Of a DNA stretch of 64,000 nucleotides, positions 58,675 to 64,000 are shown one piece after another (the first letter of the stretch is position 1; the number at the start of each line of letters is the position of its first letter). The stretch lies in contig NZ_JACBNY010000003.1 in the NCBI RefSeq assembly GCF_013449735.1, positions 1 through 64,000 of the forward strand, in the 5' to 3' direction. Source of the DNA: Pseudolactococcus laudensis (lineage in GTDB: Bacteria > Bacillota > Bacilli > Lactobacillales > Streptococcaceae). A model generated the notes under the pieces. It was not told the DNA's origin. It saw only the letters and a list, made by a program, of their open reading frames with translations, and made no database searches. Position numbers and translations under genes: made by a program.

Positions 58675-58688
58675 GAAGGTTGGAAAAT

Positions 58689-59297
58689 ATGAAAAAAATA
58701 ATCGTTGCGCTTGTATCACTTGTTGCTATCTTTGCTTTGGGTTTTGCCTTCATGTCTTGGAAAAATCCAAGAAATCATCCAGAAAAAGTTTCAGGCAAGG
58801 CAGAAACGCTTGTCAATGAAACTTCTGGAGAGAAAAAAATAAAAATTAAGACAGCTGGCTACTATGATTTGACAGCGATTAAGTCAGATGATCTGGTAGC
58901 AGGCAGAGAATTTCCGCTAGTAGGTCAGACAAATGTTGGGCAATTCTTTAAAAAAAATCAAGAAGTCACTTTGAGTCCGAATAGTGAGGTTGAGATGGTG
59001 CCAAGTAAATTTGAGAAGATTGAAGTAGAAGATGGTGGCATCAAGTTACAAAATTCAGGTGCTTATCTAATCGGGAAACAATTTCCAGAAGGTGATTATG
59101 AGGTATCGTTTTCTGGTGTGGCGACAGATGCAAGTGGCGTGCAAATTATCATTGAAACATTAGGCGGTAAAGTTAAGCAAGAAGTTAGTCTATCAAATGA
59201 TGCTGATAAAATCAATCTGATAGTCTCAAAAAATACTTTCTTAAGATTGAAAAAGGGATTAAATAAGGAGCTGATTCTTATTTTAAAAGAAAAATAG
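58689..59297 (+). CDS. Membrane-anchored exported protein of the bacteriocin locus
   Basis: 202 residues from ATG 58689 after AGAAGG. An N-terminal signal-anchor (KKIIVALVSLVAIFALGFAF), with no lipobox Cys, is followed by a beta-rich extracytoplasmic domain (about 50-200) with repeated YDL/EVEM/GGIKL strands. I do not recognise the family. As the last gene of the operon it could help immunity or be a surface partner of the transporter. Confidence 0.6.
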   Translation: MKKIIVALVSLVAIFALGFAFMSWKNPRNHPEKVSGKAETLVNETSGEKKIKIKTAGYYDLTAIKSDDLVAGREFPLVGQTNVGQFFKKNQEVTLSPNSEVEMVPSKFEKIEVEDGGIKLQNSGAYLIGKQFPEGDYEVSFSGVATDASGVQIIIETLGGKVKQEVSLSNDADKINLIVSKNTFLRLKKGLNKELILILKEK

Positions 59298-59370
59298 AAT
59301 CGTTTGTTTTTCAATATTTTAGTATTTTTGTATTTTCGAACGAAGAAATGAAACTAAATCTTTTTTTCGC

Positions 59371-59399
59371 TTGACAACTTGTCAGAATAATCGTAAAAT
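59371..59399 (+). promoter_or_regulatory. Promoter of the trp operon
   Basis: TTGACA (59371-59376), 17-nt spacer, TAAAAT (59394-59399), just ahead of the T-box leader. Confidence 0.85.
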
Positions 59400-59404
59400 T
59401 AAAA

Positions 59405-59698
59405 CAATAGCAGAAGAAGTAGCGAGATAATAGGACTTTCAGGGACTTGTCGGTGATTGCGAGACAAGAGTTCGATCACGTGAATGGGCTGCAATGTGTG
59501 AACTAATGTCAGATTAGTTCAATCTTGATTCGAAACGATAAGAATCACGTGGGTGCCCGATATCGCCCAATCCCTTGCTTGAGGGAGATGAGATGTAAAG
59601 AAATGCTATTTCAAATAGGTTTTTTCGCTACAAATTGAGGTGGCACCGCGTGTGATAACGTCCTCGACGAAAGTTAAGTCTTTCGTCGAGGACTTTTT
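59405..59698 (+). promoter_or_regulatory. Tryptophan T-box riboswitch
   Basis: The T-box sequence AGGTGGCACCGCG (59638-59650) is perfect. The upstream Stem I carries the AGTA-containing specifier bulge (AGTAGCGAG) and GTGAATGGGC, where TGG (59485-59487) is a plausible Trp specifier codon. Uncharged tRNA-Trp is expected to pair with the T-box and open the terminator at 59660, allowing trp transcription. Confidence 0.9.
59660..59698 (+). terminator. T-box-controlled terminator
   Basis: GTCCTCGACGAAAG (59660-59673) and CTTTCGTCGAGGAC (59680-59693) form a perfect 14-bp stem with a T-run. It competes with the antiterminator formed by the T-box. Confidence 0.93.
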
Positions 59699-59717
59699 GT
59701 ATAGAAAGAGCAAGTTT

Positions 59718-61094
59718 ATGACTTTAAGAAAAACGATTAACGCAGACATTATCACACCAATTCTAGCTTATTTGAGATTGGAGTTGAAACACAAGCTGAT
59801 CTTGGAATCCATTCCACGTGAAAAGGAAAATTCACGCTACTCCATGATTGCTTACAACCCTGTGCATGAAATTAAGTTTGAAAATGGCGTGCTGACGGAT
59901 AATGGTCAGGTCAAAACAGGTGATCCACTCGATTATCTGGGTGAGTTGACTATTAAAAATACTGAGGCTTCAAGCCTACCATTTACGGGCGGAGCCATTG
60001 GTTTTGTGAGTTATGACACCATTTCCTTCTATGAAAATATCGGGGAGATTCCTGAGGATGTGATTGGGACGCCGGATTTGCATTTTTTCCTATATGAGTC
60101 ATATCTGATTTTCGACCATAAAAAGGAGCAGATTACGATCGTTGAATCGGATATATATAGTGGGCGCTCGGAACTTGATCAGGAATTGGCCATGGCCTTG
60201 GTGCTGTCAAACCTGACGCGACCGCATAAAAATGAATTTGAAACGGTTAAGCTCAATCCTTTATCATTTACAAGTAATACGGCAAAGGCAGAGTTTATGG
60301 GGATGGTTGAGCAGGCGCAGACTTATATCAAAAATGGCGATATGTTCCAGATCGTTCTCAGCCAGCGTTTGACGAGCCAGATTACGGGCAATCCCTTTGA
60401 TTACTATCGCAATCTACGCCTGACCAATCCGTCAAATTACCTGTATTTCCTAGATTTTGGTGATTATCAAATCATGGGTGCCAGTCCTGAAAGTCTCGTA
60501 TCTGTCAAAAATGGCGTGGTGACAACTAATCCGATTGCGGGAACACGACCGCGCGGTGCTGATGAAGCAGAAGATGATGCCTTATCCAAAGATTTGCTAG
60601 GGGATCAAAAAGAAGTCGCGGAGCATCGGATGCTAGTCGACCTAGGCCGTAATGACATCGGGAAGATTTCTAAAGTTGGTACGGTCAAAGTGACTAAATA
60701 CATGGAGGTTGAGTATTTCCGCTATGTTATGCACCTGACCAGTGTTGTCAAAGGGGAGCTTTTAGATAGCGTTTCTAGCCTAGATGCCCTCAAGTCAACC
60801 TTGCCGGCAGGTACCGTATCAGGCGCACCGAAAATCCGCGCCATGCAACGGATTTACGAGTTAGAAAAAACAAAACGCGGCATTTATGCAGGTGCCATCG
60901 GCTATCTGTCAAGTAATTCGGATATGGATTTCGCCATCGCCCTGAGAACCATGGTCTTAAAAGATGGCAAAGCACACGCCCAAGCAGGCGCCGGCATCGT
61001 CTTTGACAGCGTCCCAGAAAACGAATATCAGGAAACCCTGAACAAGGCCAAAGCCATGACCAAGATTGGAGAAAGTAATGATTTTATTAGTTGA
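59718..61094 (+). CDS. trpE: Anthranilate synthase component I
   Basis: 458 residues. It makes anthranilate from chorismate with TrpG. LILESIPREKENSRYS is the feedback-inhibition region that binds Trp. The catalytic chorismate-binding domain contains GDMFQIVLSQRL, GASPESLV, NPIAGTRPRG and LPAGTVSGAPKIRAM. ATG 59718 follows AGAAAGAG; upstream in-frame codons lie in the T-box. The stop overlaps trpG. Confidence 0.96.
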   Translation: MTLRKTINADIITPILAYLRLELKHKLILESIPREKENSRYSMIAYNPVHEIKFENGVLTDNGQVKTGDPLDYLGELTIKNTEASSLPFTGGAIGFVSYDTISFYENIGEIPEDVIGTPDLHFFLYESYLIFDHKKEQITIVESDIYSGRSELDQELAMALVLSNLTRPHKNEFETVKLNPLSFTSNTAKAEFMGMVEQAQTYIKNGDMFQIVLSQRLTSQITGNPFDYYRNLRLTNPSNYLYFLDFGDYQIMGASPESLVSVKNGVVTTNPIAGTRPRGADEAEDDALSKDLLGDQKEVAEHRMLVDLGRNDIGKISKVGTVKVTKYMEVEYFRYVMHLTSVVKGELLDSVSSLDALKSTLPAGTVSGAPKIRAMQRIYELEKTKRGIYAGAIGYLSSNSDMDFAIALRTMVLKDGKAHAQAGAGIVFDSVPENEYQETLNKAKAMTKIGESNDFIS

Positions 61095-61644
61095 TAACTA
61101 CGATAGTTTTACCTATAATTTAGCCCAATACATCGGCGAATTTGCCGAAGTTAAGGTTTTGCGAAATGATGACCGAGACCTCTACGACGTGGCCGAGGCG
61201 GCAGATAAAATCGTCTTTTCACCAGGACCTGGTTGGCCTGCTGACGCTGGCAGGATGGAAGAGATGATTCGTGACTTTGCCGGCAAGAAACCAATCCTAG
61301 GTATCTGTCTCGGACATCAAGCCATTGCTGAAGTATTTGGTGGCAAATTAGATTTGGCGCAACGTATCATGCACGGCAAAACTTCCATGGCTGAAAGGTT
61401 GCAAGATACACCATTATTGGCAGACATTCCCCAAACGCATGAAATCATGCGCTATCATTCCATCGTGATTTCAGACATGCCAGCAGATTTTGACATCTTG
61501 TCGAAAACAACTGATGACCACGAAATTATGGCGATACAACATAAAACCCTACCGATTTTTGGGATGCAATATCATCCAGAAAGTATTGGCACGCCTGATG
61601 GGCTTAAGATGATTGAGAATTTTGTGGGAGGAGAAACGAAATGA
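61078..61644 (+). CDS. trpG: Anthranilate synthase component II (glutamine amidotransferase)
   Basis: 188 residues. Class I amidotransferase domain with LLVDNYDSFTYNLAQYIGE, oxyanion SPGPGWPADAG, nucleophile GICLGHQAI (Cys about 82) and MQYHPES (His, Glu). ATG 61078 overlaps trpE by 17 nt. Its stop overlaps the inserted GIY-YIG gene rather than trpD as usual. Confidence 0.96.
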   Translation: MILLVDNYDSFTYNLAQYIGEFAEVKVLRNDDRDLYDVAEAADKIVFSPGPGWPADAGRMEEMIRDFAGKKPILGICLGHQAIAEVFGGKLDLAQRIMHGKTSMAERLQDTPLLADIPQTHEIMRYHSIVISDMPADFDILSKTTDDHEIMAIQHKTLPIFGMQYHPESIGTPDGLKMIENFVGGETK

Positions 61645-62111
61645 CAGTAATTATTTTTGATAATCCTGGTGAGCTTTCGCCTAAACAAAAAGGTAAAGAT
61701 AAATTATTGAAAGACTTTAAAAAAGATCAAATCAATAAAAAATTGGATTATCTAATCAATAGAAAAGGTGTTTATCTTATCGATGTAGATGGTAAAAAAT
61801 ATGTCGGTTCTGCTTATGGAATGAAAGGTATATATGGTAGATGGAATCAGTATATTAATTACTTTAACCCAGATAGTGAATCAAAAAGAGATAGTAATAA
61901 TTCTCAAAGGAGAATAGGCGAAAAATTACGAGATTTTCACCAAGGAAAAAATTTTCAAAAAATTTCCTTTGAAGTGCTTGAATATTTTGAAGAAAGTACA
62001 TCTGATGAGGAAATTATAGATTTCGAAACTAAAAGTAAAAAAAATTATAAATCTTATCATATTCAAACCGGTAATAAAGATGCATCGGCTAATGGTTTGA
62101 ATATGAACTAA
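61641..62111 (+). CDS. GIY-YIG-domain protein inserted in the trp operon
   Basis: 156 residues. The nuclease core is KGVYLIDVDGKKYVGSAYG with GVY (43-45) and YVG (54-56). Arg67 in GIYGRWNQY is in place for the catalytic arginine, and FEVLEYFEE may supply the acidic residue. This is the GIY-YIG homing/repair nuclease fold without recognisable accessory DNA-binding domains. ATG 61641 overlaps the trpG stop (ATGA). The gene is much more AT-rich and Lys/Asn-rich than its neighbours, pointing to horizontal insertion; no terminator separates it from trpD. Confidence 0.78.
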   Translation: MTVIIFDNPGELSPKQKGKDKLLKDFKKDQINKKLDYLINRKGVYLIDVDGKKYVGSAYGMKGIYGRWNQYINYFNPDSESKRDSNNSQRRIGEKLRDFHQGKNFQKISFEVLEYFEESTSDEEIIDFETKSKKNYKSYHIQTGNKDASANGLNMN

Positions 62112-62140
62112 TTTTGAAGTGCATAGAAAGTATATAAATT

Positions 62141-63145
62141 ATGAAAGAAAATCTAGTTAAACTCATGAACCGTGAGAATCTCTCACGTTACGAAGTCAAT
62201 CAAATGGCAAATGCTATGTTTAATGGTGAGCTGACGGATTCACAACTTTCAGCAATTCTCATCGCCCTTGCGATGAAAGGCGAAACTGTTGATGAAATGG
62301 CGGGGATTGTCGATGTTGTCCGGGACAAAGCCTTGCATATTCCAACGACTGTGACAACTGCCATGGATAACTGTGGCACGGGCGGTGATTTGTCCTTTTC
62401 ATTTAATGTGTCAACGACATCAGCTTTTGTCTTAGCCGCCGGTGGTGTGAAAATGGCAAAGCATGGCAATCGCTCGATTTCTTCAAAATCTGGTTCGGCT
62501 GATGTGCTAGAAGCACTCGGTATCAATCTTTATCACACGCCAGATGAGCTGGCTGAGATTTTTGATCAGACGGGGCTTGTCTTTCTTTTCGCCCAACACG
62601 TCCATCCCAATATGCGCTATGTCATGCCAGTTCGGCGTGAGCTGGAGGTTCGCACGGTGCTCAATCTCATCGGCCCTTTCACAAATCCAGTCGATCTCGA
62701 TACCCAGTTACTCGGTACCTCTCGTCCCGACCTTCTAACAACGACGGCTGAAGTCCTGAAATCATTGGGACGGCGACGTGCTGTGGTCGTGAGTGGGCCA
62801 AATAATATGGATGAGGCGAGTCTGGATGGCGTGAATCGCTATGCGCTGCTGGATGAGACCGGTGAGATTACGGTGCATGAGTTCGATCATGAGAGTCTGG
62901 GCATGCCGCGCGTGACCCTGCAGGAGATTCGCGGTGGCGAGGGCAAGGAAAATGCGGTGATTCTCAAGTCCGTGCTCAATAACGAGCCGAGTCCTTTCTT
63001 GGAAGTGACGGTTTTGAATGCTGGTCTTGGTTTTTTTGCCAATGGTTGTGTGGAGTCAGTAGCGGAAGGCGTTGCCAAAGCGCGTGATGTGATTGCGAGC
63101 GGTGCCGCAATGGCTAAGTTAGTCGAAATGCGGGAGTTGAAATGA
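62141..63145 (+). CDS. trpD: Anthranilate phosphoribosyltransferase
   Basis: 334 residues. It transfers phosphoribose to anthranilate. DNCGTGGDLSFSFNVSTTSA is the PRPP-binding signature, followed by KHGNRSISSKSGSADVLEALG and VRTVLNLIGPFTNP. The ribosome site is weak (AGAAAG 10 nt upstream), possibly because the GIY-YIG insertion separated it from its original trpG coupling. The 3' end overlaps the chorismate-mutase-like gene. Confidence 0.95.
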   Translation: MKENLVKLMNRENLSRYEVNQMANAMFNGELTDSQLSAILIALAMKGETVDEMAGIVDVVRDKALHIPTTVTTAMDNCGTGGDLSFSFNVSTTSAFVLAAGGVKMAKHGNRSISSKSGSADVLEALGINLYHTPDELAEIFDQTGLVFLFAQHVHPNMRYVMPVRRELEVRTVLNLIGPFTNPVDLDTQLLGTSRPDLLTTTAEVLKSLGRRRAVVVSGPNNMDEASLDGVNRYALLDETGEITVHEFDHESLGMPRVTLQEIRGGEGKENAVILKSVLNNEPSPFLEVTVLNAGLGFFANGCVESVAEGVAKARDVIASGAAMAKLVEMRELK

Positions 63146-63432
63146 TGGCTGAAAGTCTGAGTCAAGTTCGTGCTGAAATTGATAAAATCGACGATGCTCT
63201 GATTGGTTTGATTGCGAAACGTGGTGAGTTCGTCAAGCAAGCTGCGACTTTTAAAAAGACAATAGCGCAAGTAGCAGCGCCTGAACGCGTGCAGCAAGTG
63301 ATTGATAAAGTGACCAAACTTGCGATTGAAAAGGGCGCTGATACACAGCTTGTCGAAAATCTCTATCGTCAAATGATAGCGGATTTTATTAGGATTGAAC
63401 ATCAGGCGTTTAAGGTTAATCTTAAAGATTAG
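63142..63432 (+). CDS. Chorismate mutase (AroQ class) in the trp operon
   Basis: 96-residue three-helix AroQ-type protein: SQVRAEIDKIDDALIGLIAKRGEFVKQAATFKK, then APERVQQVIDKV and LYRQMIADFIRIEHQ. The Arg (about 11), Arg28 and Lys pattern of the chorismate site is kept. It would convert chorismate to prephenate, towards Phe and Tyr. Position between trpD and trpC is unusual since it competes with TrpE for chorismate. ATG 63142 overlaps the trpD stop. An isochorismate-pyruvate-lyase-like role is a less likely alternative. Confidence 0.82.
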   Translation: MMAESLSQVRAEIDKIDDALIGLIAKRGEFVKQAATFKKTIAQVAAPERVQQVIDKVTKLAIEKGADTQLVENLYRQMIADFIRIEHQAFKVNLKD

Positions 63433-63461
63433 TTTACCGTGCAGTAAAGGAAAAACAAGTA

Positions 63462-64000
63462 ATGGAAAATTTTCTCGAAAAAATATTAGCAGAAAAGCAA
63501 ATCGAAGTGGCAGAGATGGTTATGGAAAGGCCTGGAAAAGTCCGGAAAGTCAAGGGTTTTATCGAGCGACTGCGTGATAATTCTGAGACCTTGCAAGTGA
63601 TTGGCGAAGTCAAACGTGCCTCACCGTCACTTGGTGCCATCAATATGACTGTCGATGTCTTAGAGCAAGCGACGAGTTATGCAGCGGCGGGTGTTTCAGC
63701 TATTTCAATTTTAACAGACCCTGTTTTTTTCAAGGGATCGATTGACGATTTGCGCTTGGTTGCCCAAAACGTTGATGTACCGGTGTTGAACAAGGATTTT
63801 ATCATTGATAAAAAGCAGATTGCGCGTGCGGTCAACAGTGGGGCAACGATTGTCTTGTTGATCGTTGCTTGCCTGACTGAAAAAGACTTGCAAGACTTGT
63901 ATGACTATGCCATTTCGCTCGGCTTAGAAGTCTTGGTTGAAGTGCACAATGCTGAAGAATTGGCTGTTGCGCACCGGATCAATGCTGAGTTGATTGGCGT
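63462..64000 (+). CDS. trpC: Indole-3-glycerol-phosphate synthase (partial, runs off the window)
   Basis: The frame is open from ATG 63462 to the window end (179 codons). Signatures are VIGEVKRASPSLGAIN (active-site Lys and Ser), YAAAGVSAISILTDPVFFKGS, VPVLNKDFIID and LGLEVLVEVHN. RBS AAAGG precedes the ATG by 11 nt. It closes the indole ring step of Trp synthesis. trpF, trpB and trpA presumably follow outside the window. Confidence 0.95.
   Translation, partial: MENFLEKILAEKQIEVAEMVMERPGKVRKVKGFIERLRDNSETLQVIGEVKRASPSLGAINMTVDVLEQATSYAAAGVSAISILTDPVFFKGSIDDLRLVAQNVDVPVLNKDFIIDKKQIARAVNSGATIVLLIVACLTEKDLQDLYDYAISLGLEVLVEVHNAEELAVAHRINAELIG

Noticed and set aside
59405-59600. tRNA gene in the trp leader
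   Set aside because: The stem-loops belong to T-box Stem I to III; no cloverleaf with CCA-proximal acceptor was found.
59640-59717. TrpE extension into the T-box
   Set aside because: Covers the T-box core and terminator; ATG 59718 has a ribosome site and matches the family start.

Overview
The window looks like chromosome from a low-GC Firmicute of the Streptococcaceae, most like Lactococcus in the broad sense. This is inferred from gene content: an hrcA-grpE-dnaK operon without dnaJ and with two CIRCE operators, an ATP synthase operon in c-a-b-delta-alpha-gamma-beta-epsilon order, a malolactic locus with a divergent LysR gene, an EstA-type esterase, an Rgg regulator and a T-box-controlled trp operon. 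No rRNA, tRNA, insertion sequence or CRISPR array was recognised.

Layout. 1-2.9 kb is a small defence-like patch: the tail of one probable cytosine-5 methyltransferase, a second methyltransferase broken by two compensating indels, and a GHKL/MORC-like ATPase. 3-8.4 kb has menA (minus strand), an ACT protein with a UPF0210 protein, a phosphatase with a cell-wall carboxypeptidase, and a small membrane protein. 8.4-12.2 kb is the heat-shock operon. 12.2-15.2 kb has an Xre regulator with an apparent ATT start, its membrane partner and an ABC-2 exporter. 15.2-19.1 kb has comEA-comEC and estA. 19.2-25.8 kb is the F1Fo ATP synthase. 26.1-34 kb has sdaAB-sdaAA with a HAD phosphatase, an AraC/GyrI regulator with a PUA-like protein, birA, a HExxH membrane protein and a peptidase-E-like protein. 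34-38 kb has mnmA and an FtsX-type ABC transporter preceded by an 18-residue ORF. 38-42.2 kb is the malolactic locus, with the transporter gene frameshifted in a homopolymer. 42.2-46.3 kb has a DUF1456 protein, mnmG, fic behind interleaved inverted repeats, and a gene remnant. 46.3-51.5 kb has infC-rpmI-rplT with a structured leader, an Xre membrane protein, and feoA-feoB with a tiny Cys-rich partner. 51.5-54 kb is a cadC/cadA-type metal efflux pair.

54.3-59.3 kb is the most distinctive region: an Rgg regulator, a convergent 12-codon ORF with its own Shine-Dalgarno and extended -10, a nested inverted-repeat control region, a lactococcin-972-like bacteriocin precursor, a bacteriocin-associated membrane protein split by one in-frame stop, an ABC ATPase and an exported protein. 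It reads as a compact, possibly peptide-controlled bacteriocin system. From 59.4 kb to the end is the trp operon (T-box, trpE, trpG, trpD, trpC partial), with a GIY-YIG protein inserted between trpG and trpD and a chorismate-mutase-like gene between trpD and trpC.

Recurring themes are short dispersed intergenic repeats, extended -10 promoters, several predicted leaderless genes, and non-ATG starts (GTG, TTG, ATT, ATA). All assignments come from reading the sequence and family knowledge; no database search was run.
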